64,000 nt of DNA from Chaetoderma sp. LZ-2023a. Its lineage: Eukaryota; Mollusca; Caudofoveata; Chaetodermatida; Chaetodermatidae. Shown here one piece after another: positions 10,427-18,670 of this stretch; position 1 is the first letter of the stretch, and every line of letters starts with the position of its first letter. The notes beneath the pieces were generated by a model that saw only the letters and a program-made list of their open reading frames with translations, ran no database searches and had not been told where the DNA came from. The DNA is taken from NCBI GenBank assembly GCA_034401795.1, contig CM067367.1, positions 51,775,384-51,839,383 of the forward strand, written 5' to 3'. The position numbers and the translations under genes were made by a program.

Positions 10427-10741
10427 ATGGCTGTGCCGATTGTCCGATTGCTGCTCCAAAATGGTGAGAATGTCATCAGACCATCTCTAGTTGGTAGACG
10501 TGTGGTTCAGTATCGCATAGAATGGGTTCTTTTCCAACTAGCTCAGCATTCCACCACATACGTACACGCCGATGTGTTACATCCGCCATCAGTCGGTATC
10601 TACAAGATCTCACTGATTGAAGTAGGGTTAGACGTGATAGAATATCTGCCAGGAGCCACCAGCAAACTGTGGAAAGCGATCAGCCCCAACATGTTCACCC
10701 ACGTAAATCACCTGTTTGATAGCTCCACCATTAGTCTATAA
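10427..10741 (+). CDS. Small Polinton protein, 104 aa
   Basis: Intact frame from ATG at 10427, just right of the shared divergent promoter, to a stop at 10741. Composition is normal for a soluble protein with mixed helix and strand (FQLAQHSTTYVHADVLHPPS in the middle). No membrane segment or named motif. The next plus-strand gene starts only 7 bases later, consistent with the tight packing of Polinton genes. It is one of the few frames here without a lesion. I do not recognise the family. Confidence 0.6.
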   Translation: MAVPIVRLLLQNGENVIRPSLVGRRVVQYRIEWVLFQLAQHSTTYVHADVLHPPSVGIYKISLIEVGLDVIEYLPGATSKLWKAISPNMFTHVNHLFDSSTISL

Positions 10742-10747
10742 GCCAGC

Positions 10748-11280
10748 ATGGATGGTCTGTCGGATGCCCAATTTGAGTTTACACTGCTATTACTTAATGA
10801 CCTATCCCTATGGCAGATATAGCAGTACCGGAAATGTGTTGTCGACAAGAAGGCGAGCGACTGCAGCGGGTGAGCTGGTATGAACAGACCGCCAAAGAGG
10901 CAAGGAGACGAAGGGACTGCAACTCTGTCCAAGAATATGAGAGCCTCATCTGGCAGGAGGAGAGCATCGTAGGGCCGAACTTGTATGATTACTTGGATGA
11001 TGGGTATGATGAATCTGTAGAAGTTCTGCAGTGGGAATAGGAGAGAATGCAAAAGTATAAATCCAAGAAATTCCACCAACGGCGCCCATACTATCAGAGT
11101 GGCAAGGTGAACTTGCAGATGGCACGGCTGTGAAAGCAATTGGCCCCTGACATTATGCAGGATGAGGGGTGTTTGAGCGAGGTATGTCTCCACACCAACA
11201 AGCTCGTTTGGTTCGCCAGGCTTTCCAAGATGACTCCCACAGTGACTCATCAGCAGATCCTACAGGTGATGCAGAGCTAG
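10748..11280 (+). pseudogene. Polinton gene, broken, about 176 codons
   Basis: Starts at ATG 10748 (MDGLSDAQFEFTLL), shifts frame near 10810, and continues through a Glu/Arg-rich helical segment (10830-11037). Stops in the continuing frame are TAG at about 11038 and TGA at about 11129; the gene ends with TAG at 11278-11280. The last third is charged and basic (MQKYKSKKFHQRRPYY). Translation on both sides of each lesion keeps a protein-like composition, so one decayed gene is the simplest reading. Function unknown; a small helical virion or scaffold-like protein is possible. Confidence 0.5.
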
Positions 11281-11286
11281 CTCGAG

Positions 11287-11303
11287 TTTAAGAACTAGCT
11301 ATA
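11287..11303 (+). promoter_or_regulatory. TTTAAGA/TATA gene-start motif
   Basis: TTTAAGA at 11287-11293 and CTATA at 11299-11303, three to five bases before the ATG at 11306 and just after the upstream gene's stop at 11280. Confidence 0.55.
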
Positions 11304-11305
11304 CC

Positions 11306-11920
11306 ATGGATAAATCGGAATGGCGAAAGCAGCCAGAACTATATCCGGCATTAGCGCCTGAGGAGGGTGGTACAGTCCATGGCTGGCGACTCCACAGATT
11401 GACATCATCAGACAGAATCTTGTTCATGAGACAGAAAAGTACAGCAGAACACGCAGGCGATATAAAACAGCCTACAACAGTCTAGCACACACAACCACAG
11501 CTGCGGGTGTGATTGGAGCCAGTGCTGGTCTGACCGCCGTTTCCACCCTTGCTACAGGGGTGGGTCTTATCATTGCTATCTGGCTGGGGGGTGACCCTTG
11601 CCACTACTGTCCTGGCCACTGGCTTGGTGGTTGGACAGCGTCAGATCACCAGGAAGCTGGAGAGGCATGCTAAGTATGTAACACTAGCACAGAGCAGCCT
11701 ACGGGCTATCGACGAGACTGTCATCAACGCGCTCGAGGATGGGAAGGTCAGTGATGAAGACTACCACCATATATTGAAGCTCCAAACCCGGTACCGCACA
11801 GAGAAACCCAAAGTGCGCCAGCAATACCTCAAAGGCTCTAGCGGGCGGATGGACATGGAGGAGTTAAAAAAAGAGATACTGCGGCGGGACCGCATCGAAG
11901 ATCTCTACGGTACCAAATAG
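11306..11920 (+). pseudogene. Polinton two-hairpin membrane protein, frameshifted
   Basis: Starts MDKSEWRKQPELYPAL at 11306. The coding signal then moves between frames: a basic stretch with HETEKYSRTRRRYKTAYNSL, two glycine/alanine-rich hydrophobic segments (about 11500-11640, AAGVIGASAGLTAVSTLATG, then TLATTVLATGLVVG), and a long helical C-terminus with DETVINALEDGKVSDEDYHH (about 11710-11770). This layout (short N-terminus, two membrane segments, then a helical tail with a K(I/V)SDE-type motif) is one I know from animal Polinton proteins. At least one frameshift lies near 11580. Likely a virion membrane or accessory protein; function inferred only. Confidence 0.65.
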
Positions 11921-11949
11921 TATGTTGCGTCCATGGCTGGAACAGCGGC

Positions 11950-11968
11950 TTTAAGATGACTACTATAG
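11950..11968 (+). promoter_or_regulatory. TTTAAGA/TATA gene-start motif
   Basis: TTTAAGA at 11950-11956 and CTATAG at 11963-11968, abutting the ATG at 11969. Confidence 0.55.
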
Positions 11969-12899
11969 ATGGCCTTCCAGAGGAACCTCACGCCAATCGA
12001 CCAGAGCCAACCACCACTCCTGGGTACACGTTGGACCCGCTCGACACGTGGTCTCCTGGATGATATACCAGACCTAACCCCGATCTCCATTACGGTCGAC
12101 GGCGGGTCCCACATCAGCTTCTCCATCAATCCATGACCACTGACCAACCTTGCAATCACCATCAAGGATGCGAAGAAAGCCCATACCTGGATGGCAGGCC
12201 ATAATCTCTCGTTCTGGAACCAACAGCTGAACTTTGCCATGTTGTGTGCCATAGCAGTATGCAGCGTCGGCGCATGTTTGCGACCCGAGACGAGACTACT
12301 CAGGCTTCCCCTTTCAAACACCCAAAAAAATTGGCCATCGGAAGACAGCAACGTTCTCATTCAATCCAGACTCAGCGCCCGGGGCACTGGTGCAGAAAAC
12401 GCATATCACCGGAATAAGGCAGGACCATCCAGAGGCATGGAAATACTGTGTCCCACACACAACATCAGGGCTCACACCAGCAGGGATCATTCGAATCAAC
12501 CAGTCCTTAGAAGCATTATGTTATTGTCTTCTGACAGCTCAGACCAATCTTCGCCACTCCATAGATGGGGTGAGCGGAAAAGAGGTGCAGGCCATGTTCA
12601 ACAGTCTCGTTGAGGACATGATGATTGTTGCAGATCCCAGTAGCCTCACTGCCAAGTTCCATTAAGCCTTACAGAAGGCTCGTCGTAAGCTCAACTTCGC
12701 TATATCACCACACCTACAATTTATTCTGCGCAATATGATTGTGAATGTCGAGGATTTGAAGATTAGGGGCTACAATAATATGATAGTCGAGGGGAATTCC
12801 CCATGTGTGCACTTTGGGTTTAACACTGACATCAACCCCGGCTGTGCATGTCATCCCGACGGTCATTCCAACTGTCATTCCGACTGCCGTTCTGACTGA
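11969..12899 (+). pseudogene. Polinton gene, broken, about 310 codons
   Basis: Begins MAFQRNLTPIDQSQPPLL. The frame has a TGA near 12134, shifts near 12300-12390, runs open from 12390 to a TAA at 12663-12665, and continues as protein-like sequence (LNFAISPHLQFILRNMIVNV) to a TGA at 12897. A segment with WNQQLNFAMLCAIAVC (about 12215-12260) resembles a conserved Trp/Asn-rich box I associate with a Polinton protein of unknown role. No catalytic motif. The gap to the next minus-strand gene (12994) carries only degenerate sequence. Capsid or virion association is possible but not shown. Confidence 0.55.
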
Positions 12900-12993
12900 A
12901 ACAGCAGGAGTGCTGGACGACAAACACTGACACCCACCACCCCCACCCGGCAGTGCTAGCACTGCAAGCAGGACGATAGACCTACGAGTGGTG

Positions 12994-13531
12994 TCAGTTC
13001 TGGCTATTGATATGCTCTTCACCAGACTTCGCCGCGGTGAGTAGATCCTGCTCGCAGAGCATGAAATCATCCCGTCTCTCTTCCGGTGTGAGAGTCATGG
13101 CTGAGATTGCCTGAACTAGCTTGGCCTGCCCGACAGCCCCCAAACATGATGTCAGCATACACCCAAAGGACTGTATGGTTCGGTGGTACAGCTTTTTTCC
13201 AGCTTGTAGTAGCACAGAGCCTTATTGAACTTAGAGTCGGGAGATACCATGGATGCCTGCAACTGCTGGAACACGTCCAACAGATATTCCCGATCCTTGT
13301 AGAATTCCTTAGTATGCAGAGCTGCTCTACTATACTGCCACCCATAATGAGGTATTCAACGAAGCAAATCTGCCCCTTACCAAATCCTAGGTAGAGTTTC
13401 ACAACTGTCAGCTCCTCTGCTACCTCAGCATTAGAGAGCTGGGCGAGCTCATCTGGTGACTTCATCATATAGTCCTTCAATTTGGTGCGGAAGACGTCAT
13501 AGTACCTAGAACATAGTACTAGTAGGTCCAT
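12994..13531 (-). pseudogene. Polinton gene, frameshifted, about 180 codons
   Basis: Minus-strand start at 13531 (MDLLVLCSRYYDVFRTKLKD), helical and acidic, open to about 13270. The continuation lies in other frames: a short piece around 13210-13260 and then SFGCMLTSCLGAVGQAKLVQ through 12994. Both outer parts have normal protein composition, so two frameshifts explain it better than three genes. It starts divergently from the 13564 gene across 32 bases. No family recognised. Confidence 0.55.
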
Positions 13532-13563
13532 GGTTAAAGCCGCTATGTATAGCACAGAACTGT
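13532..13563. promoter_or_regulatory. Shared divergent promoter, Polinton
   Basis: TTAAA followed by GCCGC and then TATGTATA in the 32 bases between the starts at 13531 (minus) and 13564 (plus): the same TTTAA plus TATA pairing as at 10392 and 16665. Confidence 0.5.
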
Positions 13564-14063
13564 ATGGATATTCCCGAGTACCAATCTAAGCAGCTGACAG
13601 ATGCAGACTGGTTAGAGTTGCTTAGCACTCTCGAGGTAGAACGTACACGTTTAGATGCGCTGTATACTCAAGGCTTAAACAATGATGTCAACGGTACAGA
13701 TTGTAAAGCAACTCCTCGAGAGCCAGGTGAGTCTCCAGAAGGTGGGGAAGCTGCTCAAAAGCATGACCCAGAAGCTACTGACACCAGGCTAAGTGCCTGG
13801 CCATTCATGTCGCCAGTAACGTAGCCGCGAATGTGGCCACAGTGAAGATGATAGGTGGTAATGATGTTATCCTCGCTACTGTGGCGAGTACGGTTGTCGA
13901 CCACTGTCTAGGAATAACACATCCCATACCAAAGATTGCCATCGGTAGCGCCACCTATACTATTGCCACCAAGATCATGGGTGAACGCATCCCTCTAATG
14001 GAAGCCAGGGTTCTAGGGCAAGCAACAAGTACTATGGCCGAGATCATCGTGGCCTATGTCTAG
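13564..14063 (+). pseudogene. Polinton gene, frameshifted, about 165 codons
   Basis: Starts MDIPEYQSKQLTDADWLELL at 13564, helical. Near 13680 the coding signal moves to another frame (VQIVKQLLESQVSLQKVGKL), then to a third, open through 13833-14063, which is small-residue-rich and hydrophobic (VILATVASTVVDHCLGITHP, then GSATYTIATKIMG). The N-terminal half looks like a coiled coil and the C-terminal half like a membrane-associated domain. The stop at 14061-14063 is followed at once by the promoter motif of the next gene. Unknown function. Confidence 0.5.
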
Positions 14064-14064
14064 C

Positions 14065-14082
14065 TTTAAGATGCTTTATATA
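14065..14082 (+). promoter_or_regulatory. TTTAAGA/TATA gene-start motif
   Basis: TTTAAGA at 14065-14071, then TTTATATAA at 14074-14082, two bases after the previous gene's stop. Confidence 0.55.
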
Positions 14083-14101
14083 ATAGAAGCTTGGCAGATC
14101 T

Positions 14102-14290
14102 ATGTCAGAGTCGGTAGCGCATAGTCGACCACACGGACTGAGGATTTCCAATTCCCAGAAATGGTGACTAGCCCACAAGGCATGTCCCTGCAGGGATGGC
14201 CAGTATCCTGAGCACAGCTACCTACTTGCTATGCCCACCGCATGGTCTACCTATGCTCACCTATTCCCGTGGTTCCCGCTGGATATGACT
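14102..14290 (+). pseudogene. Very small Polinton gene remnant
   Basis: An ATG at 14102 follows the motif at 14065-14082. The frame reads MSESVAHSRPHGLRISNSQK, meets a TGA after about 21 codons, and goes on as Tyr/Pro/Trp-rich sequence (SYLLAMPTAWSTYAHLFPWF) to about 14290. A short membrane-anchored peptide of about 60 residues would fit. Support comes mainly from the motif and from the regular spacing of genes here. Confidence 0.35.
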
Positions 14291-14293
14291 AGG

Positions 14294-14310
14294 TTTAAGA
14301 CATATGTATA
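14294..14310 (+). promoter_or_regulatory. TTTAAGA/TATA gene-start motif
   Basis: TTTAAGA at 14294-14300 and TATGTATA at 14303-14310, before the ATG at 14319. The position of the motif favours 14319 over the upstream in-frame ATG at 14304, which would fall inside the TATA block. Confidence 0.55.
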
Positions 14311-14318
14311 CACCAACA

Positions 14319-14780
14319 ATGTCTCTGTCATTCACAGACCTAGAGAGCAAAGAGCTAGGTAATCTCGCTCAATTGGGCGAGGCACACCTCGGTTCAGATG
14401 AGACTGTTGCTCCCGTCTCCTTCCTAGACTTCGATGAGAAGGGGGAACCTCGAGAGATCCGAGGTACCATCCTAGCCAGAGATCTCATCAGAAACACTGA
14501 CACGGTAGGACAATCAGCCATCAACAAGGCCAAGACTGTATACAAGGGGATGAGCATAAAAGACAGGGCAGTAATGCTCGGTATGCTCGGAGTCGATGAG
14601 GCTGGTGCCATCGAGGTTATGGCAGAGTCTTATACACAGGACCTGGTTAAGAATCTCCTTAATCCACGGAGCTCATTCCAACAAGATGGGGAGAATCTCA
14701 AGATAGGCACTATCGGCTTGAGCCATATCACATGGATGGCCAAGCGAATGCAACAGCAAAGCTCCAACTACCCGAGGTAA
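14319..14780 (+). CDS. Polinton protein, 153 aa, intact
   Basis: Intact frame. I take the start at 14319 (MSLSFTDLESKELG) because the upstream ATG at 14304 overlaps the TATA block. The protein is acidic at the N-terminus, then helical, with a small-residue loop (GMLGVDEAGAIEVMAES, about 14585-14625) and a C-terminal helix rich in Gln and Arg. No membrane segment and no nucleotide-binding motif. Sitting just upstream of the packaging ATPase on the same strand suggests a virion or packaging role, but this is only context. Family not recognised. Confidence 0.6.
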   Translation: MSLSFTDLESKELGNLAQLGEAHLGSDETVAPVSFLDFDEKGEPREIRGTILARDLIRNTDTVGQSAINKAKTVYKGMSIKDRAVMLGMLGVDEAGAIEVMAESYTQDLVKNLLNPRSSFQQDGENLKIGTIGLSHITWMAKRMQQQSSNYPR

Positions 14781-14806
14781 AGAAGTCGTGATACTTTGGC
14801 CTACCA

Positions 14807-14813
14807 TTTAAGA
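14807..14813 (+). promoter_or_regulatory. TTTAAGA gene-start motif
   Basis: TTTAAGA, followed by CATAATAA instead of a clear TATA block, before the ATG at 14827. Confidence 0.45.
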
Positions 14814-14826
14814 TCACATAATAAGC

Positions 14827-15114
14827 ATGGCTGCCCGAGTTTGCATCATACGGATACTCGAGGTCTTAGACACTGCGGGTACTGACACAGGCCCTCTGCG
14901 TTACCTTCTCAGCTGTTGTTTGGCTTTCATGTTTGACGCCTCTATCGCATCCTTCATATCCGCCGGCGGTACAACGCTACCCACACAGCAGGCAAAAGAG
15001 CTGGTACAGGTAGTACTGCCATTTAATCTCCCAGCTATAGACGAGGCTACAGCCAGACAGGTGCTCGCCATCCTTCAAGAACACGTGCAACATGTCAGTG
15101 CAATACAGCAGTAG
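14827..15114 (+). CDS. Small Polinton protein, 95 aa
   Basis: Intact frame (MAARVCIIRILEVLDTAGTD) with a hydrophobic Cys-containing central segment (RYLLSCCLAFMFDASIASFI, residues about 25-45) and an amphipathic helical C-terminus (EATARQVLAILQEHVQHVSA). Its last 23 bases overlap the start of the ATPase gene, suggesting tight co-expression. It could be a membrane-associated packaging accessory. Not recognised. Confidence 0.55.
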   Translation: MAARVCIIRILEVLDTAGTDTGPLRYLLSCCLAFMFDASIASFISAGGTTLPTQQAKELVQVVLPFNLPAIDEATARQVLAILQEHVQHVSAIQQ

Positions 15115-15764
15115 ACCAAATGATGCCGGTCAGGTGGTGCTGATCATTGCCCCATCAGGACATGGGAAAAACATCTTGCTGCGGGCCCGGCTCACCGAAC
15201 ATCTTCAGTCTCGATACATCCTCCTGGTGTCTGACTCTGCCACTGAGGTGGTCGACAATAATGATCAGTGGTACAACAGTCCAATCACCAAGATGCACAA
15301 CCTGCAAGCACCGATGGAGAAGCTGCGCGCAGCTCGACTAACTGAATCACTTGTTCTAGTTATCGACGACCCGAGATGGACCAGAAGACAGTCACATACC
15401 TCAGCAACATCATCAGACACAATCGGCACCCCAAGACCACTGTCTTCATCCTCTTTCAGAAGTACACCCATGAGATATCGCCAGATATCTGGCACAATAC
15501 GAGGCTCCTGTACTTTAGCTCAAAGATTGGTCGTGCCCTGCTTGAGACGATATACTACAGCCTGACCCTCAAGAAGATCAGGCAAGACTCCATCGCAGGC
15601 GTGCAGAAGGTTGCAGATCTATACCTCTTCATCTGCAGCAACAAGGAGACAGGGAGCTCGCACACTTCAAGCCGTCACTGGAGAAGGCTCAGAACTTCAG
15701 CTACAAGTTGAATTCCGCCAGGAAGCTCACATGTCAGTCGGGCCGATATGCACAGCTGTGCTGA
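15092..15764 (+). pseudogene. FtsK/HerA-type packaging ATPase, frameshifted
   Basis: Family of ATPases that pump DNA into capsids in Polintons and related viruses. Start at 15092 (MSVQYSSRPNDAGQVVLIIA). The P-loop is at about 15152-15175 (APSGHGKN), with Asn where Ser or Thr normally coordinates magnesium. The Walker B strand is LVLVIDD (about 15350-15371). A frameshift follows directly at about 15370-15380, and the coding signal continues with VTYLSNIIRHNRHPKTTVFI. A second shift near 15645 leads to the ending DRELAHFKPSLEKAQNFSY and the stop at 15762-15764. Full length about 224 residues, usual for this family. Convergent with the minus-strand gene ending at 15785. Confidence 0.85.
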
Positions 15765-15784
15765 TGTCAGCCAGGATGTTTTTT

Positions 15785-16665
15785 TCAGGCTTGAGGAACT
15801 TCGTCCGTGGTCTCTGCTTCTTGTGAAACTTCGTCCGCAGTTTCCGCTGCTATATCTGTAGACTCCGTTGACCCAAAGGGTTTGGGTAGGTGTTTCTGAA
15901 ACTCTATCCACTGAGAGTCAGATGCTATGGATCTATTCTTCTGAAAATTCTCGCGGAAGATCAACTTCGCCCATGCCTTCTTAACATTTAACTTCAGGTA
16001 TTGTTTTTGATGAGGTAGTCCTTGTAGTTCATCTCGGGGAACTCCTCCTCTTTCGTTGAAGATGGCTCAACCGTCTCCATATGGCCGGCAGCCAACCCCT
16101 CCCCTCTACCTTCGTTGTGACCAGTGGCATGCCCAGCCTCACGGCTTTCAGTCACATGTGTACCAATCTTCTCTCAGAAGTAATCAATGACCCCAGCATG
16201 TATATCATCCAACATCCGGTGTTCATCATTAGTATGGATATCATGGATATCGAATATGCCAGCCCACTTCCCTACAGTTAGGAGATCTTTGGGATCAACT
16301 CTATCCTTCTCGAGAGCTAGAATTACAGGACTCTTAGTGGGTGTCCTGGGGAGATTTACTGACCTGCGCTGGGCACTGTCAAACTTCTGGTAGAGCATCC
16401 GAGTCAATAATTCCTTCGTACTACGTGCTGGTGTGGTCTCCTCTATGACAGTCAGTATCGTCACAGCAACCGGAGGTGGGACCTTGGCTCGCTCATGGAT
16501 AATGTTGACATCACGAAGTAGTCGTTGGACCCTGTCAATCGGCACGCTCTTTGGGAGCGGGGTGTGGCTGCCATCTGGTTTCCTCTTGGAGGCGGTGTGG
16601 CCACCAACTGGTTTCTTCTGCCCTCCAAAGATGAGCGACTGGAGAACTTTACCAAACATCGCCAT
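15785..16665 (-). pseudogene. Polinton gene, broken, about 293 codons
   Basis: Minus-strand start at 16665 (MAMFGKVLQSLIFGGQKKPV), basic N-terminus, then helical sequence open for 163 codons to an in-frame TGA at 16174. The same frame goes on with charged, Glu-rich sequence to about 15990. After one more frameshift comes KLNVKKAWAKLIFRENF and an acidic Thr/Glu-rich tail repeating TADEV and TTDEV, ending at 15785. It shares a divergent promoter with the 16695 gene and converges on the ATPase. A basic head and acidic tail suggest a DNA- or virion-binding protein; family unknown. Confidence 0.6.
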
Positions 16666-16694
16666 TTAAAAACCTGTATATACAGATGTTAAAC
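16665..16694. promoter_or_regulatory. Symmetrical divergent promoter, Polinton
   Basis: TTTAAA at 16665-16670, TATATA at 16677-16682 and TTAAA at 16689-16693 form a near-mirror layout between the minus start (ATG at 16663-16665) and the plus start (ATG at 16695-16697). Both directions read a TTTAA-type word and share one central TATA block. Confidence 0.6.
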
Positions 16695-17710
16695 ATGCAG
16701 CACTATGTACAGCATCCAGATGGGGCAGTTGAACACGCGACCTAGCACCACGCTGATCCTCGGAAGGACTGTCTGACAGTCATTCGGCCTAGTATCCATG
16801 ATGCGAACCCTGTATCCACAGCGGGGAAGTTCAATGACTTCGCCCTCTTGGGACAAATCCATGAGATTAGGAGCATGACACTCAAGTTCAAGCTTAAGAG
16901 CACAGTGGTGAAGGAGGTAGAGCTCCCGCAGGTGGTGAGTAGGTGGGAAATTATGTAGAGCAACAACACCCAGGACACCACCTATGTGGACGATGAGAAC
17001 TGGGTCCTGGCTCCACTGGCTCGTGGACCTTCCTATTATGTGGAAGGGAATGGGTGCTATGCCATCGGATGTAATGACGGCTACACAGAATTCGACTTAC
17101 AACCAGACATAGAAATACCTGTCACGGTGACACTCTTCTCCCTCCTCGAGAACACACTAATGTGAACCCGGCCTTGATGCAGGAGCAGCTGTTCATCTGG
17201 GTGTACACCGAACATCTTCCAGATGTAACGATGACCTCTCCACGACTTCAGGTCTGGCATGATGAGAACGACCAGGAACTAAAGCGTGTGGGCTATAGAC
17301 AACGAATCTTACATGTAGAGTGAGAGCACCAGCAGGTCCAGGTCACAGCTAACAAGCATCTAGAGTTGACATTGCAACAACGTGCCTCGAATTGCGTAGC
17401 TGTAGCAGTCTTGGTTCAGAAGGGAGGGGTGGTCCAGGAGGTGTAGGAGCTAGACGACTTCAAACTTATGGTGACTGGGACCAACGTTCTCAGTGAGGTG
17501 CACAATCTGGCTGATTGCTGTCTCTATCGACAGCAAACAAAGTCGTATGCTTTACTCTGCCTGACCAGTGGCCACGGGGATCTCGAGTCAGCTCTCGAAG
17601 GTCAGTACCACCTCGGAGGAAGAGACATCCTGCCTAACCATGGCAACCAGCTCAGCTTTCATATTGGGAACCTGTTCGGAGAGCGAGGGGCACTCGCCCT
17701 GTCAGGGTAA
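16695..17710 (+). pseudogene. Probable Polinton virion protein, heavily broken
   Basis: Plus-strand gene of about 338 codons from ATG 16695. Several stops and at least two frameshifts, but the order of protein-like pieces is clear: FNDFALLGQIHEIRSMTLKF (about 16835-16895), YVDDENWVLAPLARGPSYYV (about 16985-17045), QLFIWVYTEHLPDVTMTSPR (about 17190-17250), and an open 80-codon tail from 17468 to 17710. Many alternating strand-like segments and few helices suggest a beta-sandwich, and position near the ATPase suggests a capsid or capsid-associated protein. I cannot place it in the major or minor capsid family from sequence alone. Confidence 0.55.
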
Positions 17711-17762
17711 CAGTGCTGTACTTTGGATATGCAAAGGTTAGTGTATCACACACTACTGGTAT

Positions 17763-18155
17763 TCAGCTTGAACACGCATAGAGCATAACTCCACCAGCTA
17801 CCACCGGTGCTACAGCAACCACTACTAATACAGCGTCGGCTGTCTTCGGACCTCCTGATGCCTCATATTCGAACGTCGGACCAGAGAGCTTTACAACCTC
17901 GTAGTACTCATCGAGACTCACATCAGCATCTTGGATGTTCCGGATGGCTTGAGCTTTTTGTTGCCATCGGCGTGCCTCCATTTGGTGCATATGCTCGAGT
18001 GCCTTACTGTACTCAAACTTCTCCTTAGATAGCATCCCCATCGCCGGGTTATGACGTTTCCTCTTTATCTCTGCCACCCCATGGTCAGCGAAACTGAGAC
18101 CCCAGTTCGCCAACGCAAACAGGCCTGCATTCAAGATTGCAGATGCCTGGTCCAT
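17763..18155 (-). CDS. Polinton protein with C-terminal membrane segment
   Basis: Intact 130-codon frame. The N-terminus is hydrophobic and helical (SAILNAGLFALANWGLSFAD), the middle is a basic, methionine- and glutamine-rich helix (KFEYSKALEHMHQMEARRWQ), and there is a DVSLDEYYEVVKL segment. The C-terminus is one clear membrane segment (AVLVVVAVAPVVAGGVMLYA, residues about 108-127). This resembles a small virion membrane or internal protein. It is read divergently from the 18211 gene and converges with the 16695 gene. Confidence 0.65.
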   Translation of the reverse strand: MDQASAILNAGLFALANWGLSFADHGVAEIKRKRHNPAMGMLSKEKFEYSKALEHMHQMEARRWQQKAQAIRNIQDADVSLDEYYEVVKLSGPTFEYEASGGPKTADAVLVVVAVAPVVAGGVMLYACSS

Positions 18156-18191
18156 AGCACTATATATAGCGAGTTTAAATTCACCATATAT
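18156..18191. promoter_or_regulatory. Shared divergent promoter, Polinton
   Basis: TATATATAG at about 18161-18169 and the palindrome TTTAAA at 18174-18179, with CATATATT at about 18184-18191. They serve the minus start at 18155 and the plus start at 18211. Confidence 0.55.
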
Positions 18192-18210
18192 TCAGCAGGA
18201 ACTACAAGCA

Positions 18211-18669
18211 ATGTATGAACCAGAAACTTTCGAGGATCCAGTTGAGGACTATGATGAGGACTACGATGAGCAGTATGATGAGGATGACTATGATGAAGAC
18301 GAGGACAATGATGAGGATGCCTATGATGAGGATGCCCATGATGAGGACTATGATGGTGATGATGTAGAGCCAGAATCCCTCCAACTAATCCACCGAGCCA
18401 AGGGAATTTATCGTACCTACGTGAAGGGCTCTCTTGGCCCACTAGCGGCAATTGGGGCTCTGATTGCTCTGTTCACGATGAAGGCTGGTGAGACAGTCTG
18501 CAAAGTCGCCAACAATGCTCTCCATGGTGTTGAGAAGATCTCTGAGGCTATTCCAGCCATCGCCTTAGGGGTAGGCACATTCATTGGCATTGCCCGTCCA
18601 TGGCGCCCATATGTTGCGATAGCACTTGCAGTCATCTGGGCTGCTGAACATTTAAGACGTGCTATATAG
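18211..18669 (+). CDS. Polinton acidic-tail membrane protein, intact
   Basis: Intact 152-codon frame. Residues about 5-52 are almost wholly Asp, Glu and Tyr (runs of DYDED and YDEDAHDEDYDGDD). Then comes a basic linker (RAKGIYRTYVKG), followed by two or three hydrophobic segments (LGPLAAIGALIALFTM, then IPAIALGVGTFIGIA, then YVAIALAVIWAAE). The likely layout is an acidic surface domain on a multi-pass membrane part. The last codons contain the promoter motif of the integrase gene, so the two genes overlap functionally. Acidic tracts can mimic DNA or bind basic capsid proteins; that role is a guess. Confidence 0.65.
   Translation: MYEPETFEDPVEDYDEDYDEQYDEDDYDEDEDNDEDAYDEDAHDEDYDGDDVEPESLQLIHRAKGIYRTYVKGSLGPLAAIGALIALFTMKAGETVCKVANNALHGVEKISEAIPAIALGVGTFIGIARPWRPYVAIALAVIWAAEHLRRAI
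18651..18669 (+). promoter_or_regulatory. TTTAAGA/TATA motif inside the upstream gene's end
   Basis: TTTAAGA at 18651-18657 and CTATATAG at 18662-18669 lie within the last codons and stop of the 18211 gene and end one base before the integrase ATG at 18671. Confidence 0.6.
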
Positions 18670-18670
18670 G

